A stretch of 64,000 bases of DNA from an uncultured Clostridia bacterium (GCA_947627205.1 CANQVE010000004.1:32828-96827); one strand, 5' to 3'. Numbered from the stretch's first letter, positions 53,501 through 61,938 are shown. The notes: a model not told the origin generated them from the letters alone. Numbers and translations are program-made.

Positions 53501-54135
53501 TGAAAATAACCTCTCTGTCCGTCTATAAAGACGACACATGGGAAATGGAGCTTGACTCGAACAGAAAGTATTACGTCAGTTTTTATACAATTGAAAAGCT
53601 CCAAATCGAAAAGGGCATGGAGCTTTCGGACGAGGAGCTTTGCGGAATACTCGACGCCGATACGCTCCGAAAGGCAAAAAAACGCGCGCTGTATCTTTTG
53701 GGCGAAAGGGCTTATTGCTCGGGAGAGCTTTTAAAGAAGCTGGAAAAAACATACGGAGCGGAAATTGCCGAAAGCGCCTTAAATTATGTTTCGGAGCTGG
53801 GATATATAAACGACGATGAATATGCTGAAAAATACGCCGAATATCTCATAAAGTCAAAGCGCCGCGGTATTTCAAGAGCGCGCCGAGAGATGCTTTTAAA
53901 AGGGCTTTCGCGGGAAACGGTCGAAAATGCATTATTAGAGTTTACCGAAGAAGAGCTTGACGAAGAACTGCTGTTTTTGATAAGGCACAAATATTCCGAA
54001 AAGATAGGCGATCCCGACAGCCGCCGCAGAACAATTGCCGCCCTTGCAAGAAGAGGCTATGATTTCGGTTCAATTAAACGCTGTATCGAAACGGTAATAA
54101 ACGAAGATATTGAAGAAGAATTAGAGGAAGAATAA
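53500..54135 (+). CDS. recX: Regulatory protein RecX
   Basis: 211 residues from the ATG at 53500, which overlaps the recA stop; the TTG one codon earlier is less likely. The helical three-motif RecX repeats are visible, including LYLLGERAYCSGELLKKLEKTYG, VSELGYINDDEYAEKYAEYLI and the C-terminal repeat RRTIAALARRGYDFGSI. It restrains RecA filament activity. Placement directly after recA confirms the call. Confidence 0.92.
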   Translation: MKITSLSVYKDDTWEMELDSNRKYYVSFYTIEKLQIEKGMELSDEELCGILDADTLRKAKKRALYLLGERAYCSGELLKKLEKTYGAEIAESALNYVSELGYINDDEYAEKYAEYLIKSKRRGISRARREMLLKGLSRETVENALLEFTEEELDEELLFLIRHKYSEKIGDPDSRRRTIAALARRGYDFGSIKRCIETVINEDIEEELEEE

Positions 54136-55467
54136 ATGAGCGAGAAAACAAAAGTTGCTTTGGTGTCGCTTGGCTGTGCAAAAAACCAGGTAGACGCTGA
54201 GCTTATGCTCTCTAAGCTGAACAAAGCGGGATATAAATTTGTAGAAGAGCCGGGCTTGTCCGATATAACCATTCTCCATACCTGCGGATTTATAACCGCC
54301 GCAAAGGAAGAAGCCATAGAATGGCTGAACGAGCTTATAACGTTAAAGAATGAGGGAACTATAAAAAAGATATGCGTAACGGGCTGTCTGTCCGAGCGCT
54401 ATCGTGATGAGTTCGCAAAGGAATATCCCGAAGTTGACGGAATTATCGGTATCTCCGACTATGAAAACATTGCCGAGCATATCGCTGAAATTGAAAAAGG
54501 CGAAAGGGTTGTTGCGTTCGGAGATAAAGAAAAACACTCGATGGAGGGCGAGAGGATATTGTCCACCGCGCCTTATTATGCATACCTCCGTGTTGCGGAC
54601 GGCTGTGACAACTGCTGTACATACTGCGCTATCCCGCAGATACGCGGGCATTTCCGTTCGAGGACAATGGAAAATGTGCTTCGCGACGCAAAGGAGCTTT
54701 GCGAAAGCGGGGTAAAAGAAGTTATCCTTATCGCTCAGGACACAACGCGCTACGGGCTTGACTTATACGGAAAACTTATGCTCCCCGAACTTCTCAATAA
54801 GCTCTGTGAGCTTGATTTCAAGTGGATAAGGCTTTTATACTGCTATCCTGAAAGAATAACGGACGAGCTTATAGACGTTATCAAAAATCAGCCGAAGATC
54901 GTAAAATATATCGACATTCCCATTCAGCACTGCGACGGTGATATATTAAGAAGAATGAACCGAAAGGGCGATGAAAATTCGCTCCGCGAGCTTATAGCAA
55001 AACTCCGCCGCGAGATCCCCGGAATAACCCTGCGCACAACGTTTATAACGGGTTTTCCCGGAGAAACCGAGGAGCAGTTTAACCGTCTGGGCGAGTTTGC
55101 CGAGGAAATGAAGTTTGACAGAATGGGCTGTTTCGCTTATTCTGAAGAAGAGAACACTCCCGCCGCAGGCTTTCCCGACCAGGTCGATGAAGAAGTCAGA
55201 GAACACCGAAAGGAAATTCTCGAAGAACAGCAGGATACCCGCGTAGAAGCCGCATTCAATGCAATGATAGGCGAAACGGCGGAGGTCGTTGTCGAGGGTT
55301 ATGACAGGTTTATCGGGTATTATTTCGGAAGAAGCGCGGCGTTCGCTCCCGAAATAGACGGAATGATCTATTTCAAGGCGGATAAAAAGCCTGCTGTCGG
55401 GGATTTTATAAATATAAAGTTTAAGAGAGTTGTAAACAATAATCTTGTAGGGGAAGCGGTCGAATGA
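54136..55467 (+). CDS. rimO: Ribosomal protein S12 methylthiotransferase RimO
   Basis: 443 residues. The N-terminal UPF0004 domain has Cys in SLGCAKNQVD, LHTCGFI and VTGCLSER. The radical SAM core has C-x3-C-x2-C (CDNCCTYC) followed by AIPQIRG. A TRAM domain occupies the last 65 residues. These separate RimO from MiaB, which has a different start. It follows recX immediately. Confidence 0.95.
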   Translation: MSEKTKVALVSLGCAKNQVDAELMLSKLNKAGYKFVEEPGLSDITILHTCGFITAAKEEAIEWLNELITLKNEGTIKKICVTGCLSERYRDEFAKEYPEVDGIIGISDYENIAEHIAEIEKGERVVAFGDKEKHSMEGERILSTAPYYAYLRVADGCDNCCTYCAIPQIRGHFRSRTMENVLRDAKELCESGVKEVILIAQDTTRYGLDLYGKLMLPELLNKLCELDFKWIRLLYCYPERITDELIDVIKNQPKIVKYIDIPIQHCDGDILRRMNRKGDENSLRELIAKLRREIPGITLRTTFITGFPGETEEQFNRLGEFAEEMKFDRMGCFAYSEEENTPAAGFPDQVDEEVREHRKEILEEQQDTRVEAAFNAMIGETAEVVVEGYDRFIGYYFGRSAAFAPEIDGMIYFKADKKPAVGDFINIKFKRVVNNNLVGEAVE

Positions 55468-56057
55468 ATTTAGCAAACAAGCTCACAATGTTTCGCGTTG
55501 TCCTTGTGCCTTTTTTCCTCGCAGCAATGAGCGTAGATGTGATACCGATGAGGTTTTTGTGGGCGCTCGTTATCTTCATTCTTGCGAGCATAACGGATAT
55601 GCTCGACGGAAAGATAGCGCGAAAATACAATATGGTCACAAATTTCGGAAAATTTTTAGATCCTCTTGCCGATAAAATTCTTGTCGCGGGCGCGCTTATC
55701 TGCTTTGTAGAGCTCGGCTGGACAAGAGCATGGATAGTAGCGGTAATAATGATGCGTGAGTTTGCGGTTTCGGGCGTAAGGCTTGCGGCTTCTACAAGCG
55801 AGAAAAAAACGGTCATTGCCGCGAATATCTGGGGCAAGCTGAAAACCGCCTTTACCATGATAGCAATTATTGCCGTTCTGCTTATGTATATCCTCGCGGA
55901 CTTCGGAGTTATCTGCGACCTTGGCGGGCAAAAGGGCTTTGAGTTCCCGATTAGGATAATAACAGATGTGCTGATGTATATAACTTTGGCGCTCACCGTT
56001 ATTTCGGGAGTAAAGTATATTTATGATTATAGAGAATGTGTAAATCCGCGCTGTTAG
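55464..56057 (+). CDS. pgsA: CDP-diacylglycerol-glycerol-3-phosphate 3-phosphatidyltransferase (PgsA)
   Basis: 197 residues with several membrane helices. The CDP-alcohol phosphotransferase motif is complete: DMLDGKIARKYN, then GKFLDPLADK, giving D-x2-DG-x2-AR...G-x3-D-x3-D. It makes phosphatidylglycerophosphate. It overlaps rimO by four bases. Its stop codon lies inside the first unit of a heptad-repeat element. Confidence 0.95.
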   Translation: MNLANKLTMFRVVLVPFFLAAMSVDVIPMRFLWALVIFILASITDMLDGKIARKYNMVTNFGKFLDPLADKILVAGALICFVELGWTRAWIVAVIMMREFAVSGVRLAASTSEKKTVIAANIWGKLKTAFTMIAIIAVLLMYILADFGVICDLGGQKGFEFPIRIITDVLMYITLALTVISGVKYIYDYRECVNPRC

Positions 56058-56161
56058 AGGTAAGAGATAAGAGGTAAGAGGTAAGAAGTCATAGCTTGTT
56101 TTGTGCGGAAAACAACCTTTTCTTTTAAACTCTTACCTCTTACATCTAACCTCTTACATCT
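56054..56161. repeat. Heptad-repeat element D (TAAGAGG family, full inverted pair)
   Basis: Left arm of five heptamers (TTAGAGG, TAAGAGA, TAAGAGG, TAAGAGG, TAAGAAG; 56054-56088), a 39-bp centre, and a right arm in opposite orientation (ACTCT, TACCTCT, TACATCT, AACCTCT, TACATCT; 56129-56161). The arms can fold into a long stem. It lies between the pgsA stop and the MATE ribosome binding site. Confidence 0.8.
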
Positions 56162-56178
56162 AAAAGGGCGGTGAAATA

Positions 56179-57573
56179 ATGGAAAACCATGGCGAAACAA
56201 AAACAAGCGAACGGCGTATGCTCCCCGTGATACTTGCGCTGTCGCTCCCGACAATGCTCGAACAGCTCCTGCAGACAGCCGTTCAGTACATAGACACCGC
56301 CATGGTCGGTTCTCTCGGAACAAGCGCTACGGCTGCGGTCGGCGCGACAAGCACAGTCAGCTGGCTTGTCGGAAGCACAATTTCGGCTATAGGAGTAGGC
56401 TTTCTTGCGTTCATTTCACAGCATATCGGCGCTGGCGAGGAAGAAAAAGCTCGCAAAGCCTCCGGTCAGGCAGTTCTTGCGGTAATTGCCGCAGGAATAT
56501 TTTTTACGCTTATTACAACGCTTTTAAGCGGACAGATACCCGTGTGGATGAGCGTAGACGAGCCGATAAGGGATATGGCTTCGGAATATTTTCTGATATT
56601 GTATTCGCCCATGTTGTTCAGAACTGCCAGCATAATTTTCGGAACTGTGCTTCGCTCTGCGGGCGACACAAAAACGCCTATGCTTGTAGGAATAGGCGTT
56701 AATGTCATAAACATAGTATTAAACTTCTTTCTTATTTATCCGACACGGGAGATTGAAATATTCGGAAATATTATTACAGTATACGGCGCTGATTTCGGAG
56801 TAAACGGCGCGGCCCTGGCGAGCGCGTTTTCGTATATATTCGGCGGAATAGCAATAACCATAGCCCTTTGGAAGCATAAGACCATTTCGCCGAAAGGTCA
56901 GAGCTTAAAGCCCAATATCGGTATTTTAAAGTCATGCTTTAAGGTAGCCGTGCCGAATATGTTCCAGAGGTTTGCAACGTCGCTCGGATATGTAGTTTTT
57001 GCGTCAATGATAAACTCCCTCGGCGAAACGTCCGCCGCGGCGCACACTATAGCGAACACGGTCGAGAGCCTGTTTTACATACCGGGCTACGGCATGCAGA
57101 CAGCGTCTGCCGCGCTTGCGGGAAACGCGTGGGGCGCGCGCGATAAAAACAGATTGAAGCGTCTGACGAAAACGATAATTCCGCTTGAAGTAATACTTAT
57201 GGTGGTTTCGGGAGGGCTTTTGTTTATATTTGCTCCCCAGCTTATGAGCCTGTTTTCAAAAGACAAGGAAGTAATAGAGCTTGGCGGAAAAGTTTTAAGA
57301 ATGGTCGCAGTGTCCGAGCCGTTTTACGGCGTGCCTATAGTGATAGAGGGCATAATGCAGGGACTCGGAAAAACGGTCGTTCCGTTTGTTTTCAGCGTTC
57401 TCGGAATGTGGTGCGTAAGGATAGCGGGGACATTTGTATTTACGCAAGTTATGAGCGGAGGACTTATTGAAGCATGGGGCTGTATGATAGGTCATAACCT
57501 TGTGCTTTTCATAATGTTTGTTGCATATTTTATAAGCGGGAAGTGGGATCCTTTCCGAGCAGAAAAAACTTAA
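56179..57573 (+). CDS. MATE-family multidrug/Na+ antiporter
   Basis: 464 residues with about twelve membrane helices. PTMLEQLLQTAVQYIDTAMVGSLG near the start and the two-fold repeated MATE layout (MFQRFATSLGYVVFASMINSLG at the start of the second half) identify the family. Substrate unknown. GGGCGGTG upstream. The heptad element D precedes it, so its promoter must be within or before that element. Confidence 0.92.
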   Translation: MENHGETKTSERRMLPVILALSLPTMLEQLLQTAVQYIDTAMVGSLGTSATAAVGATSTVSWLVGSTISAIGVGFLAFISQHIGAGEEEKARKASGQAVLAVIAAGIFFTLITTLLSGQIPVWMSVDEPIRDMASEYFLILYSPMLFRTASIIFGTVLRSAGDTKTPMLVGIGVNVINIVLNFFLIYPTREIEIFGNIITVYGADFGVNGAALASAFSYIFGGIAITIALWKHKTISPKGQSLKPNIGILKSCFKVAVPNMFQRFATSLGYVVFASMINSLGETSAAAHTIANTVESLFYIPGYGMQTASAALAGNAWGARDKNRLKRLTKTIIPLEVILMVVSGGLLFIFAPQLMSLFSKDKEVIELGGKVLRMVAVSEPFYGVPIVIEGIMQGLGKTVVPFVFSVLGMWCVRIAGTFVFTQVMSGGLIEAWGCMIGHNLVLFIMFVAYFISGKWDPFRAEKT

Positions 57574-57593
57574 AAGCTATCGGCAATACCGCC

Positions 57594-57803
57594 GCCAGCT
57601 GACAGTTGACAGTGTAGAGTGTATAGTATGCAGTAGTAGGTGTCCGCCTTGCGGCGGACATTATTTGATTGTTATCAAACGTAAACTTTTTGGAATGTAC
57701 CCGTAAAAGGTTACTCGTGTGCCTATCGTTCAAAAACAATCAAATATTGTCCGCGTAATTTTACTGACTGCTCTACACTGTACACTGTCAACTGTCAGCA
57801 GGC
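57594..57803. repeat. Inverted-repeat element with TGACAGT heptads
   Basis: A roughly 210-bp element. The left arm has six heptamers (TGACAGT, TGACAGT, GTAGAGT, GTATAGT, ATGCAGT, AGTAGGT; 57600-57641). The right arm (57764-57803) is its near reverse complement, built from TACACTG, TACACTG, TCAACTG units. Inside are a GTCCGCC/GGCGGAC hairpin (57642-57659) and a 20-bp inverted pair (57654-57673 with 57735-57754). No protein gene is present. Confidence 0.75.
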
Positions 57804-57998
57804 GTTTGCCACGCGGTTGTAGTAGAACGTCAGCATAAAAAAGCCCTTGCGCTTATCAACGAACCAATACATCGCCGCGGCTAAAAGCGTTACTATTGAT
57901 GCCTCTCCGAGCTTAGTAACAAGCTCGAAAAAGCTGTTCAGCACTCCGCCCGTAGCGTCGCGGAAATTTTGCAGTAACAAAAGATAATCTATGTCCAT
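57795..57998 (-). pseudogene. PAP2-family phosphatase N-terminal remnant
   Basis: 67 codons starting MDIDYLLLLQNFRDATGG with GGGAGA upstream. The sequence matches the N-terminus of clostridial PAP2 phosphatases (FFELVTKLGEASIVTLLAAAMYWFVDKRKGFFML), including the first membrane helix. It then runs into the inverted-repeat element at 57803 and stops two codons inside it. The catalytic motifs (KxxxxxxRP, SGH, SRxxxxxH) are all missing. The rest of the gene is not in the window. Confidence 0.7.
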
Positions 57999-58125
57999 AA
58001 TCTGTCTCCCGAAAAATTTGGTTATTCGTATTGTATCACAAATTTAGAAAATTTCAATTAAAAATTCTCCAAAAGTTGTTAATTTCGGGATATCAGTTTT
58101 GGCATATAATTTACATACTGTTATA

Positions 58126-58785
58126 TTAAAAACTATACAAAATCGTACTTAGTAAATTCGCCAGAAAATGCGCTAAAAAACAGCACCATGCGTTGTCGGT
58201 CTTTTTGAATATAATGCCGTAAATTATCGAGTCTATAAAGACAAAAAGCAGGTCATAAAAAACAATTATCGGCTCTCCGAAATTGAAATGCCCGAGAGAA
58301 AATAAAACCGATGTGAGAATAAGAGAGGGTATAAACGGCATTATTTTTGAAGTCTGTTTCTGGAAAAAAGCACGCCATGCGATCTCCTCTCCGAGCGCAA
58401 ATACGATCAGCTCTAACAGCATTATCGGCAGGTTCGCCAAATCCAGAAAATCCCCCGTTCTTCCCAGCACATGCTCAATATAAGCGGGTATCCATAATTT
58501 CGCGATAACAAAACATATCACATTCATTACAAGCGTCAGCAAGATAAGCAGAATGACCGTTTTGCTTTTCAATGAACCGATAAATGTTTTGATGTTAAAT
58601 CCATCGTTTTTGTTTTCGTTTGTTTTGCTGGTTGTAAAATAGGCAATTATTCCCACAATAACGGATATTCCCGCGAGCTTCACCGGTTCCCCGTTTATCT
58701 GCAAATTGAGAAGATTTGTGAAAGATAAAACTATCATCACAATGACAAGGACGATGACCGCGGGGTGTAATTTTGTTTTTTTCAT
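58126..58785 (-). CDS. CPBP-family intramembrane glutamic protease (CAAX protease-like)
   Basis: 219 residues, about six to seven membrane helices. The catalytic EEIAWRAFF (EExxxR), then FSLGHFNFG and the downstream HFLANL, are the three conserved motifs of the CPBP/ABI family. AGGAGGACG upstream. The start overlaps the TetR gene's stop by four bases, so the two form an operon. Members act in peptide processing, bacteriocin self-immunity or envelope stress; no bacteriocin gene is seen here. Confidence 0.88.
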   Translation of the reverse strand: MKKTKLHPAVIVLVIVMIVLSFTNLLNLQINGEPVKLAGISVIVGIIAYFTTSKTNENKNDGFNIKTFIGSLKSKTVILLILLTLVMNVICFVIAKLWIPAYIEHVLGRTGDFLDLANLPIMLLELIVFALGEEIAWRAFFQKQTSKIMPFIPSLILTSVLFSLGHFNFGEPIIVFYDLLFVFIDSIIYGIIFKKTDNAWCCFLAHFLANLLSTILYSF

Positions 58786-59351
58786 TTTTCGTCCTCCTGT
58801 ACAGCAAGAATTGCACCTTTAAATACCTGCTTTAAATGTGCCGACGCAAGTTCTTCGTCAAATTCAAAAGAATTGTTGGCAATAAGGCTCGCATAACCGT
58901 GTACGAACATTGCAAGCGTGATAAAAACATTTTTCGTCTGCTCGGCGTTTAGTTTCATAGCTCCCTGCATAACCGAAAGAATGGGCGTAAGCTCGGGCGA
59001 ATTTATCACTTCGAGTATACTGTTTTCCTTTGCAAAGCCCGACTGAAACAGAAAGCGGAACAAATGCGGTTCTTCCACCGCAAATCGTATATAGTTAAGC
59101 CCTATTCCAAGCATAACGTTATTTTGATTTTGCCGATCAAGCAGAAACTTCGTGTGATATTCACCCGTCTTTTCATAGACGGCTTTTTTTAATTCATCGA
59201 TCGTTGCAAAATGGTACATAACAGGCTGTGTCGAGCAATTCAGCTTTTTTGAGACCGAGCGGGCGTTTATGTTTTCCACCCCCTCTGTTCTTACAACCTC
59301 AAAAGTTGCGTCTATTATCATTTCTTTTGTGATTTTAGTTTTAGGCGGCAT
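58782..59351 (-). CDS. TetR/AcrR-family transcriptional regulator
   Basis: 189 residues. N-terminal helix-turn-helix of the TetR type (MIIDATFEVVRTEGVENINARSVSKKLNCSTQPVMYHFATIDELKKAV, residues 10-57) and a helical ligand domain. It is the first gene of the operon with the CPBP protease. An 18-bp inverted repeat overlapping its promoter is a likely binding site, implying autoregulation. Confidence 0.9.
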   Translation of the reverse strand: MPPKTKITKEMIIDATFEVVRTEGVENINARSVSKKLNCSTQPVMYHFATIDELKKAVYEKTGEYHTKFLLDRQNQNNVMLGIGLNYIRFAVEEPHLFRFLFQSGFAKENSILEVINSPELTPILSVMQGAMKLNAEQTKNVFITLAMFVHGYASLIANNSFEFDEELASAHLKQVFKGAILAVQEDEK

Positions 59352-59375
59352 GGCAAATTCTCCTTGCTAAAAAAA

Positions 59376-59427
59376 ATAATTCTTGTTGTATAACATATAT
59401 TATATAACAAGAATTATATTTTGTCAA
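59376..59427 (-). promoter_or_regulatory. Promoter and operator of the TetR/CPBP operon
   Basis: Inverted repeat with 18-bp arms (59376-59393 and 59400-59417, one mismatch, 6-bp centre). On the minus strand TTGACA (59427-59422) and TATAAT (59404-59399) have a 17-bp spacer, so the palindrome covers the -10 box and most of the spacer. This is the expected geometry for repression by a TetR dimer. Confidence 0.75.
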
Positions 59428-59500
59428 GAGGTTTTTAATATTAAAATTTAGTTGCTTATTAAGTACAATGTGATAATTTGGTGAAATTTTTTAAGATATA

Positions 59501-59618
59501 TTGACATCATGTCAGAATGGTGGTATACTGTCCATAGTGACACAGTGTCAGAATAAAAAGCTATTAAGTCGGCGCACAAACGCCGATATTTAAAGTCTTG
59601 TAAACTGACACAATGTCA
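59501..59618 (+). promoter_or_regulatory. Promoter with three TGACA-N3-TGTCA operators
   Basis: TTGACA (59501-59506) and TATACT (59524-59529), 17-bp spacer. Three 13-bp palindromes TGACA-N3-TGTCA lie at 59502-59514 (over the -35), 59538-59550 (near the transcript start) and 59606-59618 (in the leader). The latter two share the flank GAATAAAAA. A TCGGCG/CGCCGA hairpin lies between. The regulator is not identified; it is probably a TetR-like dimer. Confidence 0.7.
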
Positions 59619-59643
59619 GAATAAAAATTCGGAGGTAGTTTTT

Positions 59644-59945
59644 ATGAAGAAAAATATCGGTTCAAAGCTCGCGCTTTACCCATGCCTATAGATGTGGTGC
59701 TTGTCGGCTACCCGATCTGGTGGGGCGAAGCGCCGCGAATTATGAGCACATTCATTGATAGCTACGATTTTTCGGGAAAGACGCTCGCGGCGTTCTGCAC
59801 TTCCGCTTCAAGCGGTTTCGGAAACAGCGACAGCGCATTACGTTCAGCGGCAAGCGGTGCAACTTGGCTTAAAGGGCAGCGTTTTTCGGCAGGTGCGTCT
59901 GTAGATGACGTGATGAAGTGGGCGAACGGTCTGGGTATAAACTGA
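59644..59945 (+). pseudogene. Flavin reductase/flavodoxin deletion chimera
   Basis: A CGGAGG site and ATG at 59644 begin MKKNIGSKLALYP, the conserved N-terminus of a clostridial flavin reductase family, but the frame stops at 59691. From 59682, in another frame, the sequence reads IDVVLVGYPIWWGEAPRIMS and continues for 87 codons as the C-terminal half of a flavodoxin-like protein, ending LGIN. A deletion joining the start of one gene to the end of another explains this. Neither part can be functional alone: the FMN-binding N-terminus of the flavodoxin is missing. Confidence 0.75.
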
Positions 59946-59979
59946 TGAAACAAACTGTAAAACGTATTGTTGACCTTAT

Positions 59980-60453
59980 TTACCGCATAACATACTTCAT
60001 AGGTGTAAATCTTATTCCGTCAATTTCTTGCTCATCTGAAACAGGTGTAAATCCAATGCGGAGATAGAAACCTTTCGCGTAGGGTGAAGAATTCAAAGTG
60101 ATTTCTTTCAGGGATTGATTTTCTTTTTGTATGTCTTTCAGCAGAAAACGGAACAGGGCTGTCGCAACGCCTTGATGTTGATATTCCCTTTTCGTAAAGG
60201 CTAAATTGATATGCGTTTTGCTTGCACGCATTCCCATAATTCCAACTATTTTATTACCATCAAATGCCGCATATATCGGACAAATCCCCTGCCTGCAATT
60301 ATTGATGAATTCCTCATTTTCAACAATATCACGCTTAAATGTTGTTACTCCTTTAGGCGTATAATCAGGCGCTTCAAACTGCATAAAAACTTCTAAAGCA
60401 AGTGCAAGAGCCTCATTTACCTCGTCACAATTTATTTTTCTGATAGGATACAT
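59980..60453 (-). CDS. GNAT-family N-acetyltransferase
   Basis: 157 residues. The acetyl-CoA loop is REYQHQGVATALFRFLL (Q-x-x-G-x-A), preceded by the strand KIVGIMGMRASKTHINLAFT and followed by NSSPYAKGFYLRIGF, the usual C-terminal motif. Substrate unknown. A GAAAGGA is upstream but distant. Separate from the convergent flavodoxin remnant by 34 bp. Confidence 0.85.
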   Translation of the reverse strand: MYPIRKINCDEVNEALALALEVFMQFEAPDYTPKGVTTFKRDIVENEEFINNCRQGICPIYAAFDGNKIVGIMGMRASKTHINLAFTKREYQHQGVATALFRFLLKDIQKENQSLKEITLNSSPYAKGFYLRIGFTPVSDEQEIDGIRFTPMKYVMR

Positions 60454-60476
60454 ATTAAAAGTCAGCGTCCTTTCTT

Positions 60477-61106
60477 TTACTCTGTCAAATCTTCAATTAA
60501 TCTAAAGAATTCTTTTTCATTAGGTGAGTGAAAATGGATAGTATACATATCATCTTCGGCAGTCAATACCGCAACAAATACTCCCTCCTCATCATATCCA
60601 TAGGAAATAGCAAAGTTATTAATAGTGATTGTTTTTAAAAGAGAATTGTTGGCTGCATACATACCGGCTTCTGCTGCACAATCAGGTACTAAAGAAATCT
60701 CTGCAACCACATGATCATCCCGGGATATGATTACATTAAATGACGAATAATTTTCATACAAATAAAAATTTTCGATTTCAGTATTATTGCACGTTCCCAT
60801 AAATTTATATTCATATTCATCGGATATTAATAGGTTCCGTAACAGGCTTCTCTCCGGCAAAACAGAATATAATTCCGTAACTGAGTCAAAGATATGTGCT
60901 TTATAATCACTTGTATGATTTTTTGGAATAAAAAACACTACAGTAAGAACTACAACCATGAAACTTGCTGCCACTAACCATTTCGTTTTATTTAACCGGT
61001 AAACAAATGATTTGCGTTTGATTGCCCCTATGTTGTATTCAAGAATATACTTTTCATTAATCTCCCCAATAACCCTTATCAATTGATCACAACTGACATT
61101 GCTCAT
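60477..61106 (-). CDS. Putative anti-sigma factor, membrane-anchored
   Basis: 209 residues. A cytoplasmic N-terminus of about 42 residues, one membrane helix (about 43-61) and an extracytoplasmic C-terminal domain. It overlaps the end of the sigma-factor gene by four bases (GTGAGTATGA-type overlap), the normal arrangement for a sigma and its anti-sigma. No zinc-binding HxxxCxxC motif is seen, so it is not a ZAS-type anti-sigma. The call rests on position and topology. Confidence 0.65.
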   Translation of the reverse strand: MSNVSCDQLIRVIGEINEKYILEYNIGAIKRKSFVYRLNKTKWLVAASFMVVVLTVVFFIPKNHTSDYKAHIFDSVTELYSVLPERSLLRNLLISDEYEYKFMGTCNNTEIENFYLYENYSSFNVIISRDDHVVAEISLVPDCAAEAGMYAANNSLLKTITINNFAISYGYDEEGVFVAVLTAEDDMYTIHFHSPNEKEFFRLIEDLTE

Positions 61107-61663
61107 AAACTAACCCCCTCTTTTTCTAAATAACTTTTCAATGCGTTTCTTGTTCGTAGTAATGTCATTTTCACTTTGCTTTCCGAAACGTTGAGCTTTT
61201 GGGATATATTCAAAACAGGCTCAAAATACCAATATCTTGCAACAAATATTATTCTGCTTTCCTTGGGTAATTTAGATAAAAAGTCATTAATTAAATCCCG
61301 CAAAAAAATATCGTCAACTTGTTCATCAGTCGAATAATTCGAATTGAAAAGTCCGTCTAATTCATCATAGGCAATCGCATATTCGTCAGCTTTTCTTTTA
61401 TTCGCAGTTTTGGATTTCAGTCTATTGATGGACAAATTTCGTGTTATTTTCCCTAAAAAAGCTTTGAAATTATTAGGTCTGGCAGGCGGTATCGAATTCC
61501 ATGTGTGCAAGTATGTATCGTTTACACATTCTTCTGAGTCCTGGAAATCATTTAATACATTTAACGCAATTGATAAACAATATTGCCCGTATTTTATATG
61601 CGTGTAATGAATTGCATCTTCAGATCTGGAAAAATAAAGTTCTATTATTTTTTCATCATCCAT
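61103..61663 (-). CDS. RNA polymerase sigma factor, ECF type
   Basis: 186 residues. Region 2 is visible as QDSEECVNDTYLHTWNSIPPARPNNFKAFLGKITRNLSINRL (about 40-82), and region 4 as FLSKLPKESRIIFVARYWYFEPVLNISQKLNVSESKVKMTLLRTRNALKSYL (about 131-180). An acidic linker lies between. GAGAGG upstream. It is the first gene of a pair with the membrane protein. A candidate promoter with a palindrome lies about 100 bp upstream. Confidence 0.9.
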   Translation of the reverse strand: MDDEKIIELYFSRSEDAIHYTHIKYGQYCLSIALNVLNDFQDSEECVNDTYLHTWNSIPPARPNNFKAFLGKITRNLSINRLKSKTANKRKADEYAIAYDELDGLFNSNYSTDEQVDDIFLRDLINDFLSKLPKESRIIFVARYWYFEPVLNISQKLNVSESKVKMTLLRTRNALKSYLEKEGVSL

Positions 61664-61765
61664 TGTAATTCAACCTCTCAAATGAAAGTAATGGCTTTTG
61701 CAATCTCTAAGAAATAAAACATTCGTAAAGTATGCAACACAATTCTCATTTCTTGTCCCTCTATC

Positions 61766-61796
61766 ATTATAGACAACTTTTTGAGTTGTAAAGTCA
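61766..61796 (-). promoter_or_regulatory. Candidate promoter of the sigma/anti-sigma operon
   Basis: On the minus strand TATAAT at 61771-61766, preceded by a palindrome ACAACT-N5-AGTTGT (61773-61789 on the plus strand). A -35 is weak (GACTTT, 18-bp spacer). The palindrome may bind a regulator. Confidence 0.45.
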
Positions 61797-61938
61797 CAAA
61801 AATAATTAGATAAATTAAAAAATTTATTCTGTATGTGTTATAGTAATGATTTATCCCTTTCAAATTCCGATTTGCTTTTTATTTTCTCTGACCTGTGGGA
61901 ACTTGTCCTTACATTCATTTTTCCGGCAAATAATCTTC

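Noticed and set aside
57594..57803. Insertion sequence
   Set aside because: Inverted arms are present, but there is no transposase and the arms are made of short tandem units; recorded as a repeat element.
61678..61863. 61-codon minus-strand frame upstream of the sigma factor
   Set aside because: Overlaps the candidate sigma promoter, has no ribosome binding site and no recognisable sequence.
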